From assembly GCA_017553505.1 (NCBI GenBank), contig JAFZLD010000019.1:109709-173708 (forward strand): a stretch of DNA of 64,000 nucleotides. The letters run 5' to 3'. The translations under genes and the position numbers were made by a program. This stretch comes from Lachnospiraceae bacterium. Its GTDB lineage: Bacteria > Bacillota > Clostridia > Lachnospirales > Lachnospiraceae. Under the pieces are notes generated by a model. It searched no databases. It was not told the origin of the DNA and worked only from the letters and a program-made list of their open reading frames with translations. Positions 53,913 through 62,334 of this stretch are shown here, piece after piece (the stretch's first letter is position 1; every line of letters begins with the position of its first letter).

Positions 53913-53921
53913 AGACGCTCC

Positions 53922-55325
53922 TTAATACGCGTTTTTATTGATAAATCCGGTGAAGAACGTCATAAAGAAAATCTTGATATCAAGGCCGATGGTCCAATTC
54001 TCTATGTAGAAAATATCGTGATTGATGCGCTCTTCTATGGAGGTGTCGCCTCTTAAGCCGTTAACCTGCGCCCATCCGGTAAGACCGGGACGAACCTGGT
54101 GCTTAATCATGTAGCGGGGAATCTCCTCCTGGAACTTCTCCACGAACTGGGGCCTCTCGGGACGGGGGCCGATAATGCTCATGTCACCGACAAGGATATT
54201 AAATAACTGCGGAAGCTCATCAAGACTCGTACGACGTAAGAACTTACCGACCTTGGTAACTCGTGGATCGTCCTTGACCGTCCAACCTTTCTTCTCCTCC
54301 GAATCGTCCTGCATACGCATGGAGCGGAACTTAAACATATTGAAAGGCTTGTTATGTAAACCAACTCGTTCCTGTTTGAAAATAATGGGACCGGGACTTG
54401 AAAGTCTTACAAGAATTGCAAGAACAATCATGATAGGCGATGTAATGATAATACCGAACAACGCTCCCACGAAGTCAGCTGCACGCTTAAGAGCTGCATA
54501 ACCGCTGTTGGCAAGCGGCACATATCTGATATTGATAAGCGGAAGTCCGAACAAATCCTCCGTATATGCACGGCTCGGAATGAACTTGTTATAGTCGGGT
54601 ACGAACTGGGTGTGAACACCCTGCTTCTCGCATTCTTTGACCGCTTGTTCCAGAAAATCATAGTCCTCAAGGGAAAGGGTAATTGCCACTTCCTCGAGGT
54701 CATTGTCCTGCAAGATAGGGGTAAGCATATCAAGAGTTCCGATAACCTTCACTCCTCTGTACTCAAAGCCCTCTTCACGGTGGTCGTCAAGTATTCCGAA
54801 AATCTTAAATCCCCACTGAGGATTGCCCACAAGTCTGTCAATAAAAGCCTTAGCAGCATCGGAATAGCCTACAAGCAGGATATGCTTCTGATTATATCCG
54901 TGCTTTCTTGCATACCTTAATGACTTTCTAAGCACTACTCTGAAAGCCATTGTCACAAATACGTTGATGAAGAAGAACAAACCGAGTACCGAACGGGCAT
55001 AGTCGATGTCCTTGATAATAACGTAAATGCCTATAATTAAAGTTCCCATACCAAATACATTGGCCTTGAGAATGCTGAAACACTCGTGCTTAATACGTGA
55101 AGTGCGCTTCGGATCGTATACCGAGCACAAAAAATAAATAATAACGTATACCGGTACCACCATAGCCATAAGTCTTAAATAGCTTCCGATTGGAAGTCGA
55201 CCGACTGCGGTAGGTGATAAAATCTTAAACTTAGCCACATATGCCGCCGGCATGGAAAAGAAAATAATAACCATGTCGATAAGCACTAACAATCTATTGA
55301 ATATACGTTGATTTTCTTTAATCAA
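53922..55325 (-). CDS. Polyprenyl-phosphate sugar-1-phosphate transferase (priming glycosyltransferase)
   Basis: 467 residues from a TTG at 55325 with AAGGAG 10 bases upstream; a longer frame to 55373 lacks a ribosome site. Four to five N-terminal helices, a Rossmann-like CoA-binding region (LLVGYSDAAKAFIDRL), then a fifth helix and the bacterial sugar transferase domain (about 280-467): RMSSP-like LSSPGPIIFKQERVG, FNMFKFRSMR, RRTSLDELPQLFNIL, IGPRPERP, RPGLTGWAQVNG. It starts exopolysaccharide or capsule repeat units on undecaprenyl phosphate (WcaJ/CpsE-like). It leads a long operon through to 46119. Confidence 0.92.
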   Translation of the reverse strand: MIKENQRIFNRLLVLIDMVIIFFSMPAAYVAKFKILSPTAVGRLPIGSYLRLMAMVVPVYVIIYFLCSVYDPKRTSRIKHECFSILKANVFGMGTLIIGIYVIIKDIDYARSVLGLFFFINVFVTMAFRVVLRKSLRYARKHGYNQKHILLVGYSDAAKAFIDRLVGNPQWGFKIFGILDDHREEGFEYRGVKVIGTLDMLTPILQDNDLEEVAITLSLEDYDFLEQAVKECEKQGVHTQFVPDYNKFIPSRAYTEDLFGLPLINIRYVPLANSGYAALKRAADFVGALFGIIITSPIMIVLAILVRLSSPGPIIFKQERVGLHNKPFNMFKFRSMRMQDDSEEKKGWTVKDDPRVTKVGKFLRRTSLDELPQLFNILVGDMSIIGPRPERPQFVEKFQEEIPRYMIKHQVRPGLTGWAQVNGLRGDTSIEERINHDIFYIENWTIGLDIKIFFMTFFTGFINKNAY

Positions 55326-55478
55326 TTCGCATTCACTCCTTGTGCCAAAATGTCTGCCGCGCAGACTACCCACTTTTTTATCATATTACAAAAATAAAAC
55401 GCTATTCCAAAGTCAAAATGTCTTAAATATTTCTTAATATGACGGGCTTAAACACACTGAGTTATTATAGCACAAAAA

Positions 55479-55506
55479 AGGACTGCCGCATAGTAACGGC
55501 AGTCCT
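55479..55506 (-). terminator. Terminator of the symporter gene
   Basis: AGGACTGCCG / CGGCAGTCCT perfect 10-bp stem, 8-base loop, followed on the minus strand by TTTTTT. Confidence 0.9.
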
Positions 55507-55525
55507 CAATTTACTTGTATTTCTG

Positions 55526-57064
55526 TTAATCCTGTACCACGTCTTCGGGAAGCGCAATCTTCTCTTCCACGACTTTCTTTTTCTCGTAGCAGGTAAAAGA
55601 AAAATCAATCTCGCCCTTATCAAGCTTAGGCGTAATGAGGGATACAAGCGGTACAACCACAAGGCCTGCAATCATGGCGATTGCGCCGGCGTTGATGGGT
55701 GAAGTCCACTTGCCGTACATGTTGGCGATAGTAAAGCCTACGGCGCTGATAAAGCCGGCCCATACACCCGCTCTTGTGACGCCCTTCCAGTACAAGCCGT
55801 AAAGGAGGGGAGCCAAGAACGCGCCTGCAAGAGCACCCCATGAGATACCCATGAGCTGTGCAATGAAAGTGGGAGGATCCATTGCAATGATAACCGAAAT
55901 AACTATAAATACTACGATAAATATACGCATGATAAGAAGCTGTCTCTTCTCGTCCATCTTCTTAACGAAATTGTCTTTGATAAGGTCAAGTGTAAGTGTG
56001 GAGCTTGATGTAAGTACCAGGCTTGAAAGTGTGGACATTGATGCCGAAAGAACAAGCACTACCACGATACCGATTAACAAATCGGGAAGCTTGCTTAACA
56101 TCGTAGGAATGATTGCATCGTATACCACGCCACCGTCTGCATTGGTAATTGCCGATACGTCGGCGAGACGACCAAAACCGCCGAGGAAGTAGCATCCGCC
56201 TGCCACAATTACTGCGAAGAATGTGGAAATGATGGTGCCGCGTCTGATAGCCTTCTCATCCTTGATGGCATAGAACTTCTGAACCATCTGAGGAAGTCCC
56301 CAGGTACCGAGAGATGTAAGGATTACAACTCCGAGAAGGTTAACCGGGTCGGGACCGAAGAAGGATACGTATGCACCATTAAGTCCCTCTACAACCGAGC
56401 CTTCGCAAGGAATCTGTGAGAGGTTCTTGTAGGCTTCAAAGAAACCGCCGTTACCGTTAATTACAGCTACAACAACAGCCACGATACCGAATAACATGAT
56501 GATACCCTGAATAAAGTCGTTAACGGCCGTAGCCATGTAACCACCGAGGATAACGTATACACCTGTAAGAACCGCCATAACGATTACGCATACACTGTAA
56601 GGAACGTTGAAAGCCATTCCGAAAAGTCTTGATAATCCGTTGTAAACCGATGCGGTGTAAGGAATCAGGAAAATAAAGGAAATAAGCGCAGCCACGATTC
56701 TGATGGCCTTGGAGTGATAGCGCTTACCGAGGAAATCGGGCATTGTAGCCGAGTCAAGATGTTTACTCATAACTCTGGTACGACGACCGAGGATAACCCA
56801 TGCAAGAAGCGAACCGATGAGTGCGTTACCGATACCGATCCATGTGGATGAAAGACCGTATTTGTAACCGAACTGTCCGGCATATCCTACGAATACAACC
56901 GCGGAGAAATAAGAAGTTCCGTAAGCAAAAGCCGTAAGCCAGGGACCTACGCTTCTTCCTCCGAGTACGAAACCGTTAACGTCGGTAGCGGCCTTACGTG
57001 TGTACACGCCCACACCGATCATTACGGCAAAGAAAATCACGAGCATTATAATTTTGCTGACCAT
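55526..57064 (-). CDS. Sodium/solute symporter, SSS family (PutP-like)
   Basis: 512 residues from the ATG at 57064, with GGGGAGGAA 9 bases upstream. About 13 helices. SSS signatures: YGTSYFSAVVFVGYAGQFGYKYG and, near residue 340, LSASMSTLSSLVLTSSSTLT, the conserved Na+ site region. It resembles proline symporters (PutP), but panthothenate and other substrates are possible. A strong promoter at 57150-57178 drives it, and the leader carries an inverted repeat CATAAC/GTTATG at 57080-57097 next to the ribosome site. Confidence 0.9.
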   Translation of the reverse strand: MVSKIIMLVIFFAVMIGVGVYTRKAATDVNGFVLGGRSVGPWLTAFAYGTSYFSAVVFVGYAGQFGYKYGLSSTWIGIGNALIGSLLAWVILGRRTRVMSKHLDSATMPDFLGKRYHSKAIRIVAALISFIFLIPYTASVYNGLSRLFGMAFNVPYSVCVIVMAVLTGVYVILGGYMATAVNDFIQGIIMLFGIVAVVVAVINGNGGFFEAYKNLSQIPCEGSVVEGLNGAYVSFFGPDPVNLLGVVILTSLGTWGLPQMVQKFYAIKDEKAIRRGTIISTFFAVIVAGGCYFLGGFGRLADVSAITNADGGVVYDAIIPTMLSKLPDLLIGIVVVLVLSASMSTLSSLVLTSSSTLTLDLIKDNFVKKMDEKRQLLIMRIFIVVFIVISVIIAMDPPTFIAQLMGISWGALAGAFLAPLLYGLYWKGVTRAGVWAGFISAVGFTIANMYGKWTSPINAGAIAMIAGLVVVPLVSLITPKLDKGEIDFSFTCYEKKKVVEEKIALPEDVVQD

Positions 57065-57079
57065 TTGAGTGTTCCTCCC

Positions 57080-57128
57080 CATAACATTATTGTTATGTAA
57101 ACTTTAGTGATTAAAAGCGTTACGCTTT
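57080..57128. promoter_or_regulatory. Two inverted repeats in the symporter leader
   Basis: CATAAC / GTTATG around 6 bases (57080-57097), just upstream of the ribosome site, and AAAGCG-TTA-CGCTTT (57114-57128) between the promoter and it. They could be operators or RNA hairpins that affect translation. Confidence 0.5.
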
Positions 57129-57149
57129 ACCGCTTTAAAGCACATTAGT

Positions 57150-57178
57150 ATCATAAACGTTACACTAAAAATTGTCAA
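57150..57178 (-). promoter_or_regulatory. Sigma-A promoter of the symporter gene
   Basis: Minus strand: TTGACA, 17-bp spacer, TATGAT. Near consensus. Confidence 0.82.
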
Positions 57179-57261
57179 CAGTGTCAGTCAAAAAAGGTCT
57201 TTCTTTTTAATTCAAATATGTTAATATCTTCTGTGGAGTTTAGATTAAGAGGGTATTCCTT

Positions 57262-58122
57262 ATGACAAAAAGTGAAAGAAACGTCGAAATCGTCGATTAC
57301 ATCTGGCTGACAGTCGGCACGATTATTCTTGATATCGGCGTATATGTATTTAAGTTTCCGAACAACTTTACCTTCGGCGGAGTTACGGGCATTGCCATGA
57401 TTTTAGCCAAGATCGGAAGCTTAACCCCCGCTACCTATAACCTTATTATCAACGTAGCGTTATTGGTGTTGGGATTTATATTCTTAGGCAAAAGTTTCGG
57501 TGTTAAGACCGTATATGTAAGTATGCTTAACTCGCTCTTACTTGAGCTTATGGAGCATGTTTTTCCAATGGACGGGCCGCTTACAAATCAGCCGGTACTT
57601 GAGCTTATCTTCGCGATTATCTTACCTTCTGTAGGCGCAGCGATTTTCTTTAACCGCGGTGCAAGCGGCGGCGGAACGGATATCGTGGCGATGATAGTTA
57701 AAAAGTACACAAGTTTCAACATCGGTACAGCGCTCTTCTTCGTAGATTTAAGTATCACGATTTGTGCTTGCTTCGTATTCGATGTTACTACCGGTCTCTT
57801 CGCATTTACCGGACTGATGGCCAAGTCCCTTGTAATCGACCAGGTAATTGAAAATATCAACCTTTGCAAATATTTTACGATTATCTGCGACGACCCCGAG
57901 CCGATATGCAAGTACATCACCGACGTACTCAAGAAAAGCGCTACCGTATTTAAGGCCGAAGGCGCCTACGCTCACAGCGAGAAGACCGTTATTCTCTCCG
58001 TCATGAGACGCAGCCAGGCAGTCATGCTTCGTAACTACGTGCGCCACAACCACCCGAATTCTTTTATCATGATTACAAACAGCAGCGAAATAATCGGTAA
58101 GGGATTCCGGGGATTCAACTAA
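57262..58122 (+). CDS. YitT family membrane protein
   Basis: 286 residues. Five to six helices in the first 200 residues (DUF161-type repeat, with FGGVTGIAMI and NRGASGGGTDIVAMIVKKY), followed by the DUF2179 soluble domain (YFTIICDDPEPICKYI ... GFNxx end). The family is widespread and of uncertain transport role. AGAGGG precedes the ATG. It is divergent from the symporter gene. Confidence 0.9.
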   Translation: MTKSERNVEIVDYIWLTVGTIILDIGVYVFKFPNNFTFGGVTGIAMILAKIGSLTPATYNLIINVALLVLGFIFLGKSFGVKTVYVSMLNSLLLELMEHVFPMDGPLTNQPVLELIFAIILPSVGAAIFFNRGASGGGTDIVAMIVKKYTSFNIGTALFFVDLSITICACFVFDVTTGLFAFTGLMAKSLVIDQVIENINLCKYFTIICDDPEPICKYITDVLKKSATVFKAEGAYAHSEKTVILSVMRRSQAVMLRNYVRHNHPNSFIMITNSSEIIGKGFRGFN

Positions 58123-58128
58123 ATTATT

Positions 58129-58158
58129 AAAGTCCGTGGTTTATTCCACGGACTTTTT
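58129..58158. terminator. Bidirectional terminator between yitT-like gene and RiPP cluster
   Basis: AAAGTCCGTGG / CCACGGACTTT 11-bp stem. Five T follow on the plus strand; the minus strand has TTTAATAATTTA. It ends both the YitT gene and the RiPP operon. Confidence 0.85.
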
Positions 58159-59922
58159 CTATGCATATCTCTTCGTATTAACCTCAACCATACTTCTATA
58201 GTTACCGTTTTCGATTTTAATCAGCTCATTATGAGTTCCTTCTTCTACCTTGCAGCCGTTTTGCATACATATAATCTTATCCATTTTGTATGTAAACGCC
58301 AAACGATGTGATATTATTATCACCGTTTTATCCTTCGAGTCATCGAGTATGGTATCGTATAGTTCATTCTCGATTATAGGATCAAGACTGCTTGTGGGCT
58401 CATCCAGGATAATAGTCGGGCATGCACATGTATACATTCTTGCTATAGCTATCCTTTGAGCTTCTCCTCCTGAAAGTTCAACTCCCTCATCCTCCATCTG
58501 ATTGGTAATGGCAGTATCCAGACCGTTTTTAAGGCTTAGCACCTTATTGAGCATACGAACTTTTCTGAGCGCATCCTCTATTTTTTCTGTAGAGACCGTT
58601 TTTCCTACCTGCACATTATCCCTTATGCTGAAAGGATATATAGAATAATCCTGAAACAGTACCCCAATCGTTGCCCGCAAAGAAACAACCTGAAAATCCT
58701 TGATATTTCTGTTATTAATCAGTATCTCACCGCGACTTGGCTCGTACAGTCTTAACAGTAATTTGACTATAGTCGTTTTGCCGGCTCCGTTGCACCCCAC
58801 TATCGCAACCTTCTGATTCTTTTCAATCACAAAAGAAAGATCGGATATGGATTCCGACACTCCGTTTGGATAAGTAAATGAAACATTTCTAAACTCAATC
58901 CTATCAATACGATCAAGCCTTACGGCATCCGAGTTGTCACTGAGTTCAGGCTCATTCATAAAGTTCTCATAATGAGTAATATATAAATCATTTTCGTATA
59001 TCGAATTGCAGGAAGACAATATAGAGGCAATTGCCGATTTAATTGTCGAATATGAATTAAGAGCCACAAAAAAATCACCGAGCGCCACTGTTCCCCTTAC
59101 AGTTTCGAAAATAAAATAAAGTGATGTAAGAAATGTTTCGACATGCGAAAGTATTGCCACTTTAAGCGATACATTTCCAATCTTTTTGCTCATTTTACCG
59201 GCTTTTTCCACAATTCCGTCCGTCGCTTCTTTTTTCTTTTTATAAACGAAATCTTTTAGCGAATTAACTCTTATGTCTCTCATGAATTGAGGAACATAGA
59301 ATAATCTGTACAGGTAATTAAGCTGTCTGTTGTCCCTGTTTACCTCCAGTTGGTAATCAAACATAATCTTCTTTCTTTTTCTGTCAATCAACAACTGAAC
59401 TACGACGATAAAAAGCATAAATACCAATACGCCCTTATTCATCCAGGCCAAAATAGAAAAAGCCATGACAAGATTAATCACAGCAGAAAATGTTCCAAAA
59501 AATATATCTACCGCAGAATGAACCACTCCCGAACAATTGTCAAAAGCAACCGAGTAGTTGTTGTAAGCTTCCGCATTTTCAAAGTAGGAAATCTTTAATG
59601 AAAAGCTTTTATCCAAAAACGCTTCGGTAATCTTAACATTCATTTTTTCCACAGCAACCGATGAGTACGGCGAATACAATCTGTCTATTATGCTTCCTAT
59701 CATGCTGATTGCAAAAGAAATTCCCAGAACGATTATTGCTCTCTTTATCGACCGGTTCTCTATTGCACTAAGCATATACTTAGGAATCACAATACCGATA
59801 AACGTTATAATACTGCTGTAAAAAGTCATCAGTATTTTAGAAACAAAGAATGCTTTGTCAAGTCTGTACCCCTTGACAAGCATTCTTTTATATCTTTTTA
59901 ACACTTCGAAGATCTTATCCAT
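58159..59922 (-). CDS. ABC exporter (fused membrane and ATPase domains) of the RiPP cluster
   Basis: 587 residues. Six-helix exporter membrane domain (about 25-320), then the ATPase: Walker A GCNGAGKTT, Q-loop FQDYSIYPFS, signature LSGGEAQR, Walker B TIILDEPTSSLD, switch His in IIISHRLAF. No N-terminal C39 peptidase domain is present, so it does not cleave a double-glycine leader. Its start overlaps the radical SAM gene by 8 bases, and it is the last gene of the unit, so it probably exports the matured Cys-rich peptides. Confidence 0.9.
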   Translation of the reverse strand: MDKIFEVLKRYKRMLVKGYRLDKAFFVSKILMTFYSSIITFIGIVIPKYMLSAIENRSIKRAIIVLGISFAISMIGSIIDRLYSPYSSVAVEKMNVKITEAFLDKSFSLKISYFENAEAYNNYSVAFDNCSGVVHSAVDIFFGTFSAVINLVMAFSILAWMNKGVLVFMLFIVVVQLLIDRKRKKIMFDYQLEVNRDNRQLNYLYRLFYVPQFMRDIRVNSLKDFVYKKKKEATDGIVEKAGKMSKKIGNVSLKVAILSHVETFLTSLYFIFETVRGTVALGDFFVALNSYSTIKSAIASILSSCNSIYENDLYITHYENFMNEPELSDNSDAVRLDRIDRIEFRNVSFTYPNGVSESISDLSFVIEKNQKVAIVGCNGAGKTTIVKLLLRLYEPSRGEILINNRNIKDFQVVSLRATIGVLFQDYSIYPFSIRDNVQVGKTVSTEKIEDALRKVRMLNKVLSLKNGLDTAITNQMEDEGVELSGGEAQRIAIARMYTCACPTIILDEPTSSLDPIIENELYDTILDDSKDKTVIIISHRLAFTYKMDKIICMQNGCKVEEGTHNELIKIENGNYRSMVEVNTKRYA

Positions 59923-61240
59923 GGATAGCCTTTCTGAATCTCTCCATTATTTGCTTCTCTATAACGCCCTTTATCTTATAGCATCCTGCCGCATGATACT
60001 GTTTAGTCTCAGCAAAACTGGTACCTACGCAGCCTCCTCCGCAGGCAGGAAGATATACGCATTCTTTACAATCTTCAATTTCATATGGATTTCTGGTCAT
60101 CCAGTCAAAGTAAGCAAAGGTTGTATCTATCACCTTACCGCCTTCGCCGATTCTGGCAACGCGGTGCTTCTCTTCATTAACGAAATCCCAGCATTTATAT
60201 ACATCTCCGGTAGGCGCAATCGTAAACGCCGAATCGGAGTACAATCCGCAATGTAAGTATTTTTTACTCGGATTTATGTTGATTTCAAATCCGAGTTCTT
60301 TGGTCTTGCGCCAAAGCGGTAATAATATATCCCCCAATTCTTCTTCACAAAAGCAATTGCCCTGATATGAGGCACATGACGCTGTAGTTCCTTTGACAAT
60401 ACCAAAGTCGATATAGCACCCGTTCATGCCCTCATCTTTAAGCATCTGAAGTAAATCGTATGTGCGCTCCAGATTGGTTTTGTCGATATTTATACGAATA
60501 ATCGGATTGCATAAAGGATATGTGTTAACCACATTTCTGATTCCTTGCATTACTTCGTCAAAAGAACCTCTGCCGTCTGCGTAGATTCTTCTCGTATTAT
60601 GAATCTCTGCGACACCGTCAAGGGTAATCTGAATAGATTGGCAGTTGAATCTTTCAAGTATCTTTAAGTTCTCTTCGTTGCACAGAATACCGTTAGTTAC
60701 AGTATGTGTTTCGAATACTTTACCGGTTTCTTCGCAGTACTTTTGCACTTTTTCAAGGAAAGCCACATTGTCTTTTAAATATAAAAGGGGTTCGCCGCCA
60801 AACAGCCACAAAACAATTGTATCACTTCTTCTGACTTCAGCCTGCTCTTTAATGAAGTCAAACAGGTTATCCCTTATTTCATCGGTCAAGGTAGCATTTG
60901 ATACCACTCCCGCTCCTTCGTAGCAATAAACGCAACGAAGATTACAGGCCATAGTAAGCAAGATGGTTAATGACAGTACATGATTATCGAATTTTTCTTT
61001 TTCGTAAAAGTAACTGTGTATTCTTGCCTCGTCCACTGAGTCATTTTCAATAATGATACCTTCGTTCATGAAAGTTGCAATATCATCGTCACTGAGTTCC
61101 GACATGGACTGTGACTCTATTGCCGTCCTTATATCATTATCTACAAGAAAAGTTGCTCCCGAAAAAGTATTGCAGAGGACTGCCTTTCCCTTCGGAATAG
61201 ATTCATCTTCAACAAATAAATTATATTTCGAAAATTTCAT
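59915..61240 (-). CDS. Radical SAM/SPASM peptide maturase
   Basis: 441 residues. The N-terminal 85 residues look like a peptide-recognition region (KAVLCNTFSGATFLVDND). The radical SAM cluster is C99-x3-C103-x2-C106 in ACNLRCVYC; the LFGGEPLL segment follows. The C-terminal SPASM domain has CGLY...GDVYKC, then CKECVYLPACGGGC (Cx2Cx5Cx3C) and a further Cys 16 residues on, enough for two extra 4Fe-4S clusters. The family makes thioether or C-C links in ribosomal peptides. It lies 32 bases after two Cys-rich peptide genes and resembles, from memory, maturases paired with CLI_3235-type Cys-rich peptides; this was not checked. Confidence 0.9.
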   Translation of the reverse strand: MKFSKYNLFVEDESIPKGKAVLCNTFSGATFLVDNDIRTAIESQSMSELSDDDIATFMNEGIIIENDSVDEARIHSYFYEKEKFDNHVLSLTILLTMACNLRCVYCYEGAGVVSNATLTDEIRDNLFDFIKEQAEVRRSDTIVLWLFGGEPLLYLKDNVAFLEKVQKYCEETGKVFETHTVTNGILCNEENLKILERFNCQSIQITLDGVAEIHNTRRIYADGRGSFDEVMQGIRNVVNTYPLCNPIIRINIDKTNLERTYDLLQMLKDEGMNGCYIDFGIVKGTTASCASYQGNCFCEEELGDILLPLWRKTKELGFEININPSKKYLHCGLYSDSAFTIAPTGDVYKCWDFVNEEKHRVARIGEGGKVIDTTFAYFDWMTRNPYEIEDCKECVYLPACGGGCVGTSFAETKQYHAAGCYKIKGVIEKQIMERFRKAIHG

Positions 61241-61272
61241 TGTACCTCATTAACCACCTTTTTTAGTTATTT

Positions 61273-61662
61273 TTATCTTTTGCTCTTACAAGAGCCCACA
61301 TTTGATGAGCATGTCAGTTTACCGCAAGCTCCGGCATTTCCGCCACAGCCTTCGGCTCCGCAGGCAGATCCGTTTCCACCGCAGGCCTGAGCGCCGCAAG
61401 CACTTCCGTTTCCGCCGCACGCTTTGGCAACACATGCACCACCGTTGGCAGCACATCCGTCAGCTCCACACATTCCGCCTTTGGCTCCGCAACCGTTAAT
61501 GCCACATATGCTTGCATTTGCGGCACATGCGTTAACGCCGCAGGCTCCGGCATTGGCTCCGCATGCGTTGGGGATACATGCTCCCACATTTGCAGGGCAG
61601 AGTACGTTTGTACCGATTTCATCGCCCTCATAGATATTGCCTAAATATGCATTTTTTACCAT
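61273..61662 (-). CDS. Cys-rich RiPP precursor peptide 2 (12-residue C-x6-C-x4 repeats)
   Basis: 129 residues, AAAGGAG before the ATG. A leader of about 20 residues contains AYLGNIYEG. From about residue 21 the core alternates C-x6-C and C-x4-C, giving a 12-residue unit with two cysteines repeated about eight times (18 Cys in all). Most Cys are followed at +3 by Asn, Asp, Glu, Gln or Lys (CGAN, CGIN, CGAD, CGGN, CGAQ, CGAE). The other residues are Gly, Ala and Ser. It ends in CKSKR. In DNA the repeat is 36 bp. It is presumably the substrate of the radical SAM protein; the modified product is unknown. Confidence 0.85.
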   Translation of the reverse strand: MVKNAYLGNIYEGDEIGTNVLCPANVGACIPNACGANAGACGVNACAANASICGINGCGAKGGMCGADGCAANGGACVAKACGGNGSACGAQACGGNGSACGAEGCGGNAGACGKLTCSSNVGSCKSKR

Positions 61663-61685
61663 AATTTACTCCTTTTCCTGCATCA

Positions 61686-62054
61686 TCAGCAGTTGCTTCC
61701 GCAGGCTTTGGCTCCGCATTTGCCCGAATTACCGCCGCAGGCATTTGCACCGCAACCGCCTGAAACTTTTCCGCCGCAGGCTTCTGCGCCACAACCGCTG
61801 ATAACGTTGGCAGCACAAGCTTTTGCACCACAGCCGCCTACATTGGCACCGCAGCCATCAGCGCCGCATGCGCCCGCTTTGGTTTTACAACCATTAACGC
61901 CGCAGGCTCCGGCATTGGCAAGGCATCCGTTAATCGCACAAGCACCGGCATTGGCACCGCAACCATTTGCAGCGCATGCGCCTAAGTGAGCTCCGCAAAC
62001 GAGCGGTTCTGCCTGATTATATGCATTTCCTAAATAATCAATCTTGCTATTCAT
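61686..62054 (-). CDS. Cys-rich RiPP precursor peptide 1 (12-residue C-x6-C-x4 repeats)
   Basis: 122 residues, TAGGAGGGG before the ATG. Leader: MNSKIDYLGNAYNQAEPLV, sharing YLGN(A/I)Y with precursor 2. The core has the same two-Cys, 12-residue unit (CAANG, CGANAGA, CAING and so on), also with 18 Cys, and ends directly in Cys (GSNC). Two units have an extra residue (CAANVISGC, CGGKVSGGC). The gene is first behind the cluster promoter, 23 bases before precursor 2; the two probably arose by duplication. Confidence 0.85.
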   Translation of the reverse strand: MNSKIDYLGNAYNQAEPLVCGAHLGACAANGCGANAGACAINGCLANAGACGVNGCKTKAGACGADGCGANVGGCGAKACAANVISGCGAEACGGKVSGGCGANACGGNSGKCGAKACGSNC

Positions 62055-62128
62055 TGCCCCTCCTAAATAATCTTGGTTTAGTTACAATTCACAAATATGT
62101 GTACACTTATATGTTCTTTGTAATCGCA

Positions 62129-62158
62129 AATATATCATATTATCAGTTGTAAAGTCAA
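62129..62158 (-). promoter_or_regulatory. Promoter of the RiPP cluster
   Basis: Minus strand: TTGACT, 18-bp spacer, TATATT. It leaves a leader of about 70 bases before the first precursor gene. Confidence 0.6.
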
Positions 62159-62173
62159 GCCAGCGTCTGTTAT

Positions 62174-62192
62174 TGGGATTATTAATAACCCA
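62174..62192. promoter_or_regulatory. Interrupted palindrome upstream of the RiPP promoter
   Basis: TGGG-A-TTATTAATAA-CCCA, a palindrome with one extra base, 16 bp upstream of the -35 box. It is a candidate operator; no regulator gene is seen nearby. Confidence 0.45.
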
Positions 62193-62238
62193 TTAGGCAA
62201 CACATTTAACCATTGTGTATATTATATGTCATTCATAC

Positions 62239-62268
62239 AAAAAAGAAGCAAGGATGTTTCCTCGCTTC
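62239..62268 (-). terminator. Terminator of the NatAB-type ABC pair
   Basis: Minus strand GAAGCGAGG / CCTTGCTTC stem, loop AAACAT, then TTTTTT. It separates the ABC pair from the RiPP promoter. Confidence 0.85.
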
Positions 62269-62334
62269 TCTACCTGCAAATGTTATATTATTCCATACAG
62301 CATACGTACTCTTTCTGCTGCGCATATAGCAAAA

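Noticed and set aside
61302-61989. Pro/His-rich plus-strand frames opposite the Cys-rich precursors
   Set aside because: Complement of Gly/Ala/Cys repeats; the minus-strand frames have good ribosome sites and a maturase gene downstream.
61273-62054. Metallothionein instead of RiPP precursors
   Set aside because: Not excluded as a property of the product, but the shared leader motif, the adjacent SPASM maturase and the exporter favour a modified peptide.
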